This document shows positions 34,313 through 42,697 of a DNA stretch of 50,005 nucleotides, in pieces. The stretch covers positions 1 through 50,005 of the forward strand of contig RDOA01000023.1 in NCBI GenBank assembly GCA_011364925.1, read 5' to 3'. A model generated the notes under the pieces. It saw only the letters and a list, made by a program, of their open reading frames with translations, had not been told where the DNA came from and did not search any database. Each line of letters opens with the position of its first letter. The first letter of the stretch is position 1. The DNA comes from Promethearchaeota archaeon. GTDB taxonomy: Archaea; Asgardarchaeota; Lokiarchaeia; Sigyniarchaeales; SOKP01. Both the position numbers and the translations under genes were made by a program.

Positions 34313-34819
34313 ATGGAGATCAGTAAAAGAGAGCTTATTAGCTTTAAAGAGAGAAAATTCCCGGAGGATATTTGTTTTCGCCCAATCGGGATAGTACATT
34401 CTCCATTTGAAGGCTTAACGGGAATACCTATTCAACCAAGTATGTCAAATGCGAACGGAAAAATTGAAATCTTTAAACAATATCAAGACGCTTTAAAAAA
34501 CTTGGATGGGTTCTCTCACATCTTCTGTCTATTTTTTTTCGACATGGTAAAACTACCTGTTCCACTTCAATCGAAACCGTTCTTAAAAGACGAAATTATG
34601 GGAGTGTTTGCAATACGTACGCCCTTTAGACCAAATCCCATCGGTTTATCAGTATTAGAGCTTATAGAAGTTAGAGATAACCTTTTGTTTGTTAATAACC
34701 TTGATATTTTAGATAAAACACCCGTGATAGATATCAAACCTTACGTACCTCAGTTTGACAATCGAGAGTCTACCAAAATTGGATGGTTAGCAGGTAGTAT
34801 AAGGCATAAAATAAGTTAA
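34313..34819 (+). CDS. trmO: TrmO-type tRNA m6t6A37 methyltransferase (TsaA/YaeB family)
   Basis: This 168-residue SAM-dependent enzyme of the TsaA fold adds a methyl group to N6-threonylcarbamoyladenosine at tRNA position 37. Family motifs are FRPIGIVHSPFE (near the N-terminus), the LDGFSHIFCLFFF strand, GVFAIRTPFRPNPIGLSVLE with the diagnostic R-x-P-x-R-P-N-P-I-G-L-S, and the later DILDKTPVIDIKPYVPQFD. The C-terminus ends after KIGWLAGS, so the longer C-terminal domain of the E. coli enzyme is absent, as in short archaeal forms. It starts ATG at 34313, divergent from the methyltransferase gene. Confidence 0.93.
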   Translation: MEISKRELISFKERKFPEDICFRPIGIVHSPFEGLTGIPIQPSMSNANGKIEIFKQYQDALKNLDGFSHIFCLFFFDMVKLPVPLQSKPFLKDEIMGVFAIRTPFRPNPIGLSVLELIEVRDNLLFVNNLDILDKTPVIDIKPYVPQFDNRESTKIGWLAGSIRHKIS

Positions 34820-34958
34820 TCGACCAAATTGTCTATAAACTATTACATAAAACTTCTTATGCGGTGCTAGACCAATATATATTTATATCATTCTTTCTTC
34901 AATCAATTTTGACAAGAAAGAAAACGAAATTCATCAACTTTAGAATCCAATAATAGTA

Positions 34959-36059
34959 ATGATTGCAAGCATATTTGTCAGCATTTATGTTACATTCATA
35001 ATAGCTGGTTTAATTTATGTAATATTTAAAAGAGAGAAATATTTAATCGAGAAAGGATTTCTTATAATAATTCTAATATATTTCTTAAGCGAAATCACCT
35101 ACTTTACATTATTCAATTTATCAGCGGAGAATTTTTTTGAAATCCCTATTGCATTACTTCTATGGTATATTTCAATTATAGCAAGAATCATTTCAATAGG
35201 AATGTTTGCGGCAATACACAATCTTGAGTTAAACAAAGATAGTAGGGTGCGACTTTTTCCTGCGCTTCTTTATATCTTTCTGGGAGGTATTTTTCTGAGT
35301 TTCTTGTTTATGACAGATTCTTTTACAGTGATCTCGATAAGGAACGAGTATTATTATTTTTTTACCAATTATGGATTACTAATATCAATTAATCTATATT
35401 GCATAAGTATTGTCTTCATTACTTGGTTAATTCAAATTAAAGAGTATAATAATTATGCTGATAAGAAATTAGGTAGATATTATGATGTGTTTATCATATT
35501 TTTCAGCTTAAACATAATCTTTTACTGTCTATTTATTATTTCCCCGAATTTTTCATTTAAAATACTTCACTCCGTCTTTTATCTTTTAGGATTTGGCTAC
35601 TATGTTTATATTGTAATAAACAAGCCCAATTTATTCGCAGTTTTTACAAATAAAATTTACGATTTTATCATATTCCATAGATCAGGTATTCTACTTTATT
35701 CATATAACTTTCAAACAAGAGAAGAAATCGATGAAAGCCTTTTGAAAGGAAGTATTTTGATTGGAATTGGCCATATATTAGCTAATTTATCGAATCTAAA
35801 AGCTCAAGTAACTCACATAAAAATGGAGAAACTAGCAGTCGTTTTTAACTTCAACACTCAATTAGGTTATGTGATCTTACTAATAGCTAAACATAAGAAT
35901 AAAATTCTAGAAAATTCAATTGAATCTTTTGATAAAGAATTTTCTGTTCTTAACATGGACAGTTTAAAAAATTTAAGTGGATTAATAGATGTGTCGCAAT
36001 TTAAAAATGCTAAAGCGTTAATTCAACAGTATTTTCGTCACTTCATTACTGAGAAATAA
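34959..36059 (+). CDS. 7-TM protein with cytoplasmic longin/roadblock-like domain (copy 1)
   Basis: This 366-residue protein has about seven membrane helices in residues 1-222, with short loops. A soluble domain at 225-366 begins NKIYDFIIFHRSGILLYSYN, a strand-turn-strand like that of longin or roadblock domains. A helix follows (GSILIGIGHILANLSN), then strands (KLAVVFNFNTQLGYVILLIA) and a final helix (KILENSIESFDKEF). It is a clear paralog of the next gene, with the same hinge (KPNLFAVFTNKIYDF versus KPEIFYTLPNRIYSI). The architecture suggests a membrane receptor that signals to small GTPases or tethers them at the membrane; this is inferred from domain type only. A TATA-like tract lies near 34876-34889. 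Confidence 0.75.
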   Translation: MIASIFVSIYVTFIIAGLIYVIFKREKYLIEKGFLIIILIYFLSEITYFTLFNLSAENFFEIPIALLLWYISIIARIISIGMFAAIHNLELNKDSRVRLFPALLYIFLGGIFLSFLFMTDSFTVISIRNEYYYFFTNYGLLISINLYCISIVFITWLIQIKEYNNYADKKLGRYYDVFIIFFSLNIIFYCLFIISPNFSFKILHSVFYLLGFGYYVYIVINKPNLFAVFTNKIYDFIIFHRSGILLYSYNFQTREEIDESLLKGSILIGIGHILANLSNLKAQVTHIKMEKLAVVFNFNTQLGYVILLIAKHKNKILENSIESFDKEFSVLNMDSLKNLSGLIDVSQFKNAKALIQQYFRHFITEK

Positions 36060-36144
36060 TTAAAAACAAAAGTATCTTCTATTTAAAAGGAAAGGTAATA
36101 TTTGAACCCCAAATAATTGAGTATATTATAAAAATTATAGAAAC

Positions 36145-37308
36145 ATGAATTATACAGCAACCATATCAATTCTTTCTGGTTATTTTTTCATAGTTTCCTT
36201 AAGTTTAATAGTAACAACCCATGTTATTAGAAATCGAAAGAAATACGGAACTCCATTTATGGGTTTATTAATTGCGGCTGTAGCTTTTTTAATTGGATGT
36301 GTTCATGCGACTTTATACACCTTTTCTATAGTACTTTTCATATCAGAACAGATTAATGTATTCTTATGGAAATTATCAATGCTAGTATGGTTTGTAATAC
36401 TAGTAATTACTTCAAGCCTTTTCTCGTCCTTTAGAGAGTATAAAAAGGTAAAATTGTTTCCTTTTCTATTCTACACTCTATTTTTCGGCTCTTTAATTGG
36501 TGTATTGTTGATTCCTGATTCAATAACTTTAACTCTTACCATCTCTCATCCCTCGTCGATTACTTTCATTGATCCATTTATAATTAAGTATAGTTATAAT
36601 TTTGTAGCTGGAGTAATAACGATCCTTTTCCAAGTTTTAGTCATTTTTCATTTTCTTTATATAACGATTTTAATCAATGTTCGTTCAAAAAAAAAAGAAG
36701 AAACTTTACCGTTAATTATGAACGCAATAATTTTCTCAATTCCGATTATCTTGAATGTTCTTTATATACTATTCCATCAAACCCCCTTTCAACAATTCTT
36801 TATAAGGGATTTATTCATAATTATTCTCTGGATTTCATACCTCGGCGTTAGTATATTGATTTTTAAAAAGCCCGAAATATTTTACACTTTGCCTAATAGA
36901 ATTTATTCTATCAACATTTATCATAAATCAGGGATACTCTTATATTCTTATGAATTTGGACAACAACCTTCTTCTAAAACTGACTCCAAAATCTGGAGTA
37001 ATATTCTTATTGGCTTAAACCATATTCTCAGTGAGTTTCTGGATAAAAAAGACAAAATAAATGTTATTCAGACTAGAGACGCCGATGTAGTAGTTCAATA
37101 CGAGGAAGGTAGTGGATACGCTCTAATTGCGATTACAAGTAGAAAAAACAGCATCATCGAAGGACTTTTGAAGAATTTTTCACTGGAGTTTAAGCAAAAG
37201 TATAAAGATAATCTAAATGAAATTCTCGACATAAATAAGATCATAAATGTCTCGGAATTCAGCGACCTAAAGGAGTTAATTGAAAAAAACTTCGAGCTGT
37301 ATCTATAG
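36145..37308 (+). CDS. 7-TM protein with cytoplasmic longin/roadblock-like domain (copy 2)
   Basis: A 387-residue paralog of the preceding gene, 85 bases downstream on the same strand. Membrane helices span residues 1-245 with a longer basic loop (NVRSKKKEETL). The soluble domain at 248-387 opens NRIYSINIYHKSGILLYSYE and continues with WSNILIGLNHILSEFLD, then strands (DVVVQYEEGSGYALIAITS) and a helix (SIIEGLLKNFSLEFKQKY). The shared 'H(R/K)SGILLYSY' turn and spacing define a common family. No kinase, cyclase or G-protein-coupled-receptor motif is visible. Tandem duplication with sequence drift suggests two receptors with different inputs. Function unknown. Confidence 0.75.
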   Translation: MNYTATISILSGYFFIVSLSLIVTTHVIRNRKKYGTPFMGLLIAAVAFLIGCVHATLYTFSIVLFISEQINVFLWKLSMLVWFVILVITSSLFSSFREYKKVKLFPFLFYTLFFGSLIGVLLIPDSITLTLTISHPSSITFIDPFIIKYSYNFVAGVITILFQVLVIFHFLYITILINVRSKKKEETLPLIMNAIIFSIPIILNVLYILFHQTPFQQFFIRDLFIIILWISYLGVSILIFKKPEIFYTLPNRIYSINIYHKSGILLYSYEFGQQPSSKTDSKIWSNILIGLNHILSEFLDKKDKINVIQTRDADVVVQYEEGSGYALIAITSRKNSIIEGLLKNFSLEFKQKYKDNLNEILDINKIINVSEFSDLKELIEKNFELYL

Positions 37309-37359
37309 TTTTCAATCTTTGTTAAAATTACTAAATCCTAGATATCTAAACATTTTTTA

Positions 37360-37599
37360 ATGAGTGTCACCTTAGGATTTCATAAGATGGAGCAAATTGA
37401 AATTCATGATGAGGAGTGGGAGAAGGATTGGAAGTGCATTGTAAATATTTTCAATACTATTGATCACCTCGAAAATTTGTTTACAAGTCTAGATGTGTCC
37501 TACTTAAGAGAAATCCAGCAAAAAGTATTGCTTTTAAACCTTGAAAAATATGCTTGGTCACTCCAAAATTATATCATTGAAAAATATTCTCGAGCATAG
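37360..37599 (+). CDS. Small acidic helical protein downstream of the 7-TM pair
   Basis: A 79-residue ORF; an internal ATG at 37387 (MEQIEIHDEEWEKDWKC) is an alternative start giving 70 residues. The sequence is acidic at the start and then amphipathic helical (SYLREIQQKVLLLNLEKYAW). It has no membrane helix or known motif. It sits 51 bases after the second 7-TM gene on the same strand and is followed by a terminator-like hairpin, so it is probably the last gene of that transcription unit and may be the soluble partner of the receptors. That pairing is inference. Confidence 0.6.
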   Translation: MSVTLGFHKMEQIEIHDEEWEKDWKCIVNIFNTIDHLENLFTSLDVSYLREIQQKVLLLNLEKYAWSLQNYIIEKYSRA

Positions 37600-37608
37600 T
37601 TGAAAATC

Positions 37609-37634
37609 AATCGATTTCTCAATCGATTTTTTTT
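37609..37634 (+). terminator. Hairpin plus T-run, probable terminator
   Basis: The palindrome AATCGATT occurs twice (37609-37616 and 37621-37628) around the 4-base loop TCTC, making an 8-bp stem followed directly by a run of eight T (37627-37634). It lies 10 bases after the stop at 37599 and 90 bases before the next gene. Archaeal termination uses T-rich tracts, so the T-run may matter more than the hairpin. Confidence 0.6.
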
Positions 37635-37713
37635 ACTCTTCCTAGCGAACAGTTTAATCAATTTAAAATAGTACTAAAAATTTAATTTTCTATTATATTC
37701 TAATTTAGAAATT

Positions 37714-37720
37714 AGGTGAT
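37714..37720 (+). promoter_or_regulatory. Shine-Dalgarno site deciding the TTG start of the transporter
   Basis: AGGTGAT, a full match to the archaeal anti-Shine-Dalgarno, lies four bases before TTG at 37725. It overlaps the alternative GTG at 37716, which is therefore unlikely to be the start. Confidence 0.75.
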
Positions 37721-37724
37721 TATA

Positions 37725-39107
37725 TTGAGTTCACGATTTAGTACAGGTCAAAAATTGAGTTTTGGAATGGGTTCATTTGCCCAGTGGTTTATAAATAGCG
37801 CATTCAATATTTGGGTTTTTACTTACTATTTCACTGTAATAGGTTTAGATGTAAGATGGTATATGCTTGCAGCAGTTTTATGGACTATCTGGAATGCTTT
37901 TAACGATCCCCTAATCGGATTTCTTTCAGATCGAACAAATACTAAATTTGGTCGTAGAAAACCATTTATAATGTTAGGTTCAATCCCGATTATTATCTTG
38001 TATATAATTATTTGGTTACCTCCGCTTCCAGCTGGAGGAAATGAGATCTTTACTTTTCTATATCTCCTGTTAATGCTAATATTATACGACACATTTTATA
38101 CTATGGTTGCTCTCCCCTACGATAGCTTGTTTCCAGAATTATATACGAGTGTTAAAGAAAGATCTCAAGTCAATACTATTAGACAAATTCTTGCAGTTGT
38201 AGGGTTACTTGCTGCTGCCTTGGTACCTGGAATTGTTGTAGCAGGTGAAACAGCTCCTTTAAGCGAACAAAGGTTTTCTTATTTTTTAAACGGTGTAATA
38301 ACTGCAATTATAATCGGAGTTTCATTGCTAGTATCACTAAAATGGGGCGTAAAAGAACGTAAGGAATTTAAGTTAGACTATCAGCAACAACCTAAATTCA
38401 TCCAAAGCTTCAAATATGCAATGAAAAATAAAGGATTTGTGCTTTATACGATCATGTTTTTCCTTTATGAATATATATTGCTGCTACTTGCTACATTAAT
38501 TCAAATTTTTGGTAGAGAAATCTTAGATGCTTCTCCGTTCGAAACTTCAATATTAATGGGGATTATGTATATAGTCGGTCTAGCTTCTGTTGCATTATGG
38601 AAATGGTTAGATGTTAAAATTGGAAGTAAGAAAGGATATGCAATTGCAATAGTTGCATACTTCTTTGCCTCCTTGCCTCTCATGTTTGTAGATATTTATT
38701 TATTCGCGGTAATAATAGCAGTTTTTATGGGAATTGGATTTGGAGGAATGCTTTATTTTATCTACTTAATTATTGCTGATGTAATTGACGAAGATGAACT
38801 AAAAACTGGAATAAGACGAGAAGGTGCTTTCTTTGGAATTACTAATTTTTTTATGCGGCTATCCATGATTCTTTCTATAGTCACAATTGGGATCGTCTTT
38901 GTCCAAACGGGATGGGAAGTATATAATCCTCTCGTTGATGTAAGATTTGGCCTTCGATTATTATTTATAGTTATACCTGGAATTGCTTTAGGAATCTCTC
39001 TCATATGTTTGTATTTCTTTCCATATTCAAAATCGTATGTGCATGAAATGAAAGAAAAACTTACGGAATTACACGAAAGTAAAATGGGAAAAGTAAAATC
39101 TTCTTAA
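37725..39107 (+). CDS. GPH-family (MelB-like) MFS cation symporter
   Basis: About 460 residues with twelve membrane helices. The N-terminal half has the family signature around FAQWFINSAFNIWVFTYYF, then WNAFNDPLIGFLSDRTNTKFGRRKPFIMLG, which includes the conserved loop 2-3 R-T-x-x-x-x-GRR-K-P-F of the glycoside-pentoside-hexuronide:cation symporters. The acidic loop DVIDEDELKTGIRREGAFFG also matches the family. Known members carry sugars or glycosides with H+, Na+ or Li+, but related proteins are proposed to move other solutes. It lies upstream of the PLP-enzyme/methyltransferase cluster in the opposite sense (convergent), so the link to that module is only positional. Confidence 0.88.
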   Translation: MSSRFSTGQKLSFGMGSFAQWFINSAFNIWVFTYYFTVIGLDVRWYMLAAVLWTIWNAFNDPLIGFLSDRTNTKFGRRKPFIMLGSIPIIILYIIIWLPPLPAGGNEIFTFLYLLLMLILYDTFYTMVALPYDSLFPELYTSVKERSQVNTIRQILAVVGLLAAALVPGIVVAGETAPLSEQRFSYFLNGVITAIIIGVSLLVSLKWGVKERKEFKLDYQQQPKFIQSFKYAMKNKGFVLYTIMFFLYEYILLLLATLIQIFGREILDASPFETSILMGIMYIVGLASVALWKWLDVKIGSKKGYAIAIVAYFFASLPLMFVDIYLFAVIIAVFMGIGFGGMLYFIYLIIADVIDEDELKTGIRREGAFFGITNFFMRLSMILSIVTIGIVFVQTGWEVYNPLVDVRFGLRLLFIVIPGIALGISLICLYFFPYSKSYVHEMKEKLTELHESKMGKVKSS

Positions 39108-39120
39108 AATCTTTATTTTT

Positions 39121-40404
39121 TTATATTTTATTTAGTGCCTGTTCTAAATCCTTAATAAGATCTTGAGGATCTTCCAAACCAACAGAAAATCTAAAATGAG
39201 TGTTCGACAGGTTCATTCTACGTTTTTCCCAAGATGCTAGGTCAATTCCCGTCATAACTGAAGTATATTCAATTAAGGAAGTTGTATCACCTAAAGACAC
39301 CCCAACTTTAATCAATTTAAGCAAATCAATGAATTTATTACATTCATCAACACTTCTTAATTCAAATCCAATCATCCCTCCAAATGAGCTCATCTGTTTT
39401 TTAGCCAATTCATGGTTCGGATGAGATTTTAGTCCGGGATAAATTACACGACTTACTTTAGGGTGATCTTCAAGATATTGGGCAAGTTTCATCGCATTCG
39501 TACAATGGCGTTCCATCCTCAAGCTAAGCGTTCTACACCCTCTTAATATCAACCACGCACTGAATGGATGCATAACTGCTCCTTGGGTTTCCAACCAAAA
39601 ATACCTTATATTTAACAGTTCGTTCTTTGGACCTATTATCGCGCCACCTAATGTGTCTCCGTGGCCGTTAACGAATTTAGTAAGGCTCTCGACAACTAAA
39701 TCTGCTCCCCAACTTAAAGGTTTTTGTAGGGCTGGAGATGCGAAGGTGTTGTCAACAATACATTTGCCACCGACTTCGTGGATTAACGCAGCGCATTGCT
39801 GAATATCTAATATATCTAAATTAGGATTAGAAGGTGTTTCTAAGAATATTAATTTAGTATCTTCGTCAATCGCATTCTTTAATTGACTTAAGTCTCTCAT
39901 GTCAACAACTTTAGTCATATACCCTAATTGAGAATATATATTTGTAAAAAGACGGTATACGCCTGTATATTGATTGGTATGAATAATAATATTTGGTATA
40001 TCTTCTGGATTATTTTGTGGTAGTAAAGCGTTAATCTTCTTTGGTCGAATCCTTTCTACTCGTTTTTGAAGTATACTTGAACAAGCCAAATGGACAGCTG
40101 CCATCCCTGATGCTACAGAAACTGCCGACTCCCCTCCATGTAACGTCGATAACTTTTGATCCAAAGCGTATAAATTTGGATTTTCTGTTCGCGAATAACT
40201 ATAATGATTTTCAAGTAACTCTGAAAGAGAGGAATAAGCATAAGATTTAGTTGAATACAGAGGGATTCGCAAACTTCCAGAAGCTGTTGGATAAGGATCT
40301 TCCCCAGCTCTTCCTTGTTGAGTATCAAACTGCAGTTTATCCCATTTTTCCCTCGACTTCTTATATTTTTGATCTGGAGTTTCCGTTTTCTTTTCGCCTG
40401 TCAT
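39121..40404 (-). CDS. PLP-dependent trans-sulfuration-family enzyme (gamma-lyase/synthase type)
   Basis: This 427-residue protein is of the Cys/Met metabolism PLP family. It has SYSRTENPNLYALDQKLSTL, the SGMAAVHLA turn, LIFLETPSNPNLDILDI, IVDNTFASPALQKPLSWGAD and the PLP-binding lysine in ESLTKFVNGHGDTLGGAII. The C-terminal SLGDTTSLIEYTSVMTG fits cystathionine gamma-synthase, methionine gamma-lyase and O-acetylhomoserine sulfhydrylase alike. At the substrate-contact loop it reads NQYTGVYRLF instead of the usual YGGT or YGCT, and residues 1-45 are an extra charged tail. It starts two bases after the MttB-type gene stop, so the two are probably co-translated. The reaction cannot be fixed by eye; gamma-elimination of a methylated thioether or a homoserine derivative is possible. 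Confidence 0.85.
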   Translation of the reverse strand: MTGEKKTETPDQKYKKSREKWDKLQFDTQQGRAGEDPYPTASGSLRIPLYSTKSYAYSSLSELLENHYSYSRTENPNLYALDQKLSTLHGGESAVSVASGMAAVHLACSSILQKRVERIRPKKINALLPQNNPEDIPNIIIHTNQYTGVYRLFTNIYSQLGYMTKVVDMRDLSQLKNAIDEDTKLIFLETPSNPNLDILDIQQCAALIHEVGGKCIVDNTFASPALQKPLSWGADLVVESLTKFVNGHGDTLGGAIIGPKNELLNIRYFWLETQGAVMHPFSAWLILRGCRTLSLRMERHCTNAMKLAQYLEDHPKVSRVIYPGLKSHPNHELAKKQMSSFGGMIGFELRSVDECNKFIDLLKLIKVGVSLGDTTSLIEYTSVMTGIDLASWEKRRMNLSNTHFRFSVGLEDPQDLIKDLEQALNKI

Positions 40405-40406
40405 GT

Positions 40407-41915
40407 TTAATCCGCTCCTCCATTTACAATTTTAGGAACATTCATGTCATCCATTTCTTCAGCCTTGCGAAAATCATCGTAAGTTCGAGAAGATACGGTT
40501 TTAAAATATTGTTCGAACTTCCTTTCAACCTCCTGAGAAATTCCAGGACCCTTTTGAGTTTCAAGAATCGAATCAACCTTGGCTCTAGCTCTCTCAATTA
40601 TGTCTTTAGCTCCATTTTTCTGCCAAACACCACGGCGATCCCTATCTACTAATTTAGGAACATACAGCTCTTTTCGAGTATTTTTAGCTGTGTGTCTTAG
40701 CATCAAGTAATTTTTACCTTCTTCTGCGACTTTAGTTATTTCCTCTATAGCAATGCTCTCGTTGTCAACCCTTATGCCATTAAAACCACGCTTTACTATG
40801 TCGATTAATTCGTCATCGATAACCAACAACTCTAACGCTTCTGATAGAGAAGACTCGTACGTACCTGCACATGTTATGTAATTAATTCCTGCGTTAGCAG
40901 AACAAAATAATGTCATAAACCTCTCAAATCCGTTTTGAATGTCGAAGCATTTGGACTCGGTTACTAAGCCGGGTCCCCTTGAAGGAATGTTGTAAAAACG
41001 AGCTAGCTGGGCAGCACCAATAGTAATTAATCCCGTTTCAATCGATCCCCAAGCAACGTTACCAGTTGGTGGGTCCATTGGAGCGTTCATCGTTGAATAA
41101 AATACTGGACAACCAGGATTGATAAGTTGCGTTAGAGTAATGGACGATAATGTTTCCATGTTTGACTGAACGAGTAATCCTGCTAATGTTACCGGAGCGG
41201 TAGCGCCAGCACTCGCCGCCGGAGCAATGATCGTAGGTTGTTTGTATTTCGCAAAAACAAATAATCCGTTTAATTGAAGCTTGTTTAAAACGAGAGGACT
41301 AACGGGATTGAAAAAGCCTATCAAACGTGGCTTTTGTTTAAGCTCGTTTTCCCCACCTACTACAATCGAGGTAAGATTCATCATATCCTGTGAAGCAACG
41401 CGCCCTAAACATCCTAAACCGTACGGTTTGGTGCTATTAGTTGCCCACGCTTTTATTGCATGGTAATGCAGTTCTAAATACGGAACATCGTTAGGCCACA
41501 CATCTACATGTGAACACATAATGTTTTTCAATGTATCTACTATACGAATTTGCTTAACGGTATCTGCTAAATCTGTTTTTCGAACTCCTTTTTTCTTAGA
41601 CGGATCGTAGATCTTAACAGGAGTACCTACTGTCGCAAAATTAATAGTATTGGTATTTACTTCAAAACTAAACGAACCGTCAGATCCCCATAATGTGAAT
41701 TTATTAGGTACGTGTTTTAGTTGTTCGGATATCAATTCTTCAGGAAATTTCACAAAATAATTAGTGTCATCAACAAATGCTCCGTTCTCCTTTAAAAGAT
41801 TGCGTGCTTCTTCGGATTCAACTTTGATTCCTACTTTTTCTAAGAGTTTTAGCGATTCTCCATGTATTAATTCAATTTCGTCATTTTCTAATACTGTTAG
41901 TTTATTCAATTTCAT
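40407..41915 (-). CDS. MttB-superfamily corrinoid-dependent methyltransferase, non-pyrrolysine (copy 1)
   Basis: This 502-residue protein of the trimethylamine methyltransferase superfamily has IHGESLKLLEKVGIKVES near the start, PYGLGCLGRVASQDMMN, PTIIAPAASAGATAPVTLAG and NAGINYITCAGTYESSLSEALE. The frame has no in-frame amber codon: the region that holds pyrrolysine in true MttB reads TESKCFDIQNGFE here. It is therefore of the non-Pyl class, known members of which demethylate quaternary amines such as glycine betaine, carnitine or proline betaine. The family member transfers the methyl group to a corrinoid protein, encoded divergently 53 bases away. It is paired in one operon with the PLP enzyme downstream. 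Substrate unknown. Confidence 0.88.
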   Translation of the reverse strand: MKLNKLTVLENDEIELIHGESLKLLEKVGIKVESEEARNLLKENGAFVDDTNYFVKFPEELISEQLKHVPNKFTLWGSDGSFSFEVNTNTINFATVGTPVKIYDPSKKKGVRKTDLADTVKQIRIVDTLKNIMCSHVDVWPNDVPYLELHYHAIKAWATNSTKPYGLGCLGRVASQDMMNLTSIVVGGENELKQKPRLIGFFNPVSPLVLNKLQLNGLFVFAKYKQPTIIAPAASAGATAPVTLAGLLVQSNMETLSSITLTQLINPGCPVFYSTMNAPMDPPTGNVAWGSIETGLITIGAAQLARFYNIPSRGPGLVTESKCFDIQNGFERFMTLFCSANAGINYITCAGTYESSLSEALELLVIDDELIDIVKRGFNGIRVDNESIAIEEITKVAEEGKNYLMLRHTAKNTRKELYVPKLVDRDRRGVWQKNGAKDIIERARAKVDSILETQKGPGISQEVERKFEQYFKTVSSRTYDDFRKAEEMDDMNVPKIVNGGAD

Positions 41916-41968
41916 TGTTCTTCAATCTCAAAAATCAATAAGAGGAGTTATTCTAATCTAATAAAACA

Positions 41969-42685
41969 ATGGTTTATGAAAAACTTTTTTTTCAAATGAA
42001 TATATCATGTAACAAAAAAAAAGTTAAACAAGCTGTAAATATAGTGTCAATAAAAGAAAAAATCCAAGGACTGGTTGTAGAATGGGATACTGATGGTTTG
42101 AAGGATTACTGTCGGTCGCTTCTGAAAAATAATGAAGAATCAGCTTCTGATTTGTTAAAAATAATTGGAGATGTCATGAAATTTGTAGGGGATCAATTTG
42201 AAGAAGAAGAAATCTTTCTCCCCGAGTTAATTGGGTCTGCTGAGACTGTTAAAGCTGCTATCGATGAAGTGTTAGACCCTGCAATTCGGGCAAGCGGAGA
42301 AGAGAAAGAAACGATGGGTAAAGTCGTAATTGGAACGGTAGAAAGCGATGTTCATAGCATTGGTAAAGACCTTGTTGGTTCTTTTCTATTTTCCAACGGT
42401 TTTGAAGTGTATAATTTAGGTGTTGAAGTAACGGCTGATCAGTTCATTTCGAAAGCAGAAGAAGTAGGTGCAAATGTTATAGGATTATCTTCTCTGCTAA
42501 CAATGTCAATGGACTTCCAAAAAGAAGTTATTGAAGAACTCAAAAAACGAGGTTTAAGAGATAAATATAAAGTTATAGTGGGTGGAGCTCCTACTTCAGA
42601 AGATTGGGCGGAAAAAATAGGTGCTGACGGGTGGGCTGACGATGCGATTGAAGCTGTAGAACTAATTAAGCGAATACTAAAATAG
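41969..42685 (+). CDS. Corrinoid (B12-binding) methyltransferase protein, MttC-like
   Basis: This protein is the methyl carrier of the methyltransferase module. The 238 residues comprise a helical cap domain (about 40-110) and a Rossmann-like B12 domain. Cobalamin motifs are TVESDVHSIGKD, with the axial ligand His129 in D-x-H-x-x-G, then LSSLLTMSMDFQ and VIVGGAPTSEDWAEKIGADG. The listed ATG gives 25 extra N-terminal residues of odd composition (KKKVKQAVNI). An in-frame GTG at 42044 (VSIKEKIQGLVVEW) would give 213 residues, the usual family length, and may be the real start. The stop codon TAG overlaps the Shine-Dalgarno of the next gene. Confidence 0.9.
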   Translation: MVYEKLFFQMNISCNKKKVKQAVNIVSIKEKIQGLVVEWDTDGLKDYCRSLLKNNEESASDLLKIIGDVMKFVGDQFEEEEIFLPELIGSAETVKAAIDEVLDPAIRASGEEKETMGKVVIGTVESDVHSIGKDLVGSFLFSNGFEVYNLGVEVTADQFISKAEEVGANVIGLSSLLTMSMDFQKEVIEELKKRGLRDKYKVIVGGAPTSEDWAEKIGADGWADDAIEAVELIKRILK

Positions 42686-42688
42686 GTG
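42684..42688 (+). promoter_or_regulatory. Shine-Dalgarno AGGTG for the second MttB-type gene
   Basis: AGGTG overlaps the stop of the corrinoid gene and lies nine bases before ATG 42698. It favours that ATG over the GTG at 42686, as does alignment with the N-terminus of the paralog (MKLNK/MKLKK). Confidence 0.6.
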
Positions 42689-42697
42689 TCAAAAACC

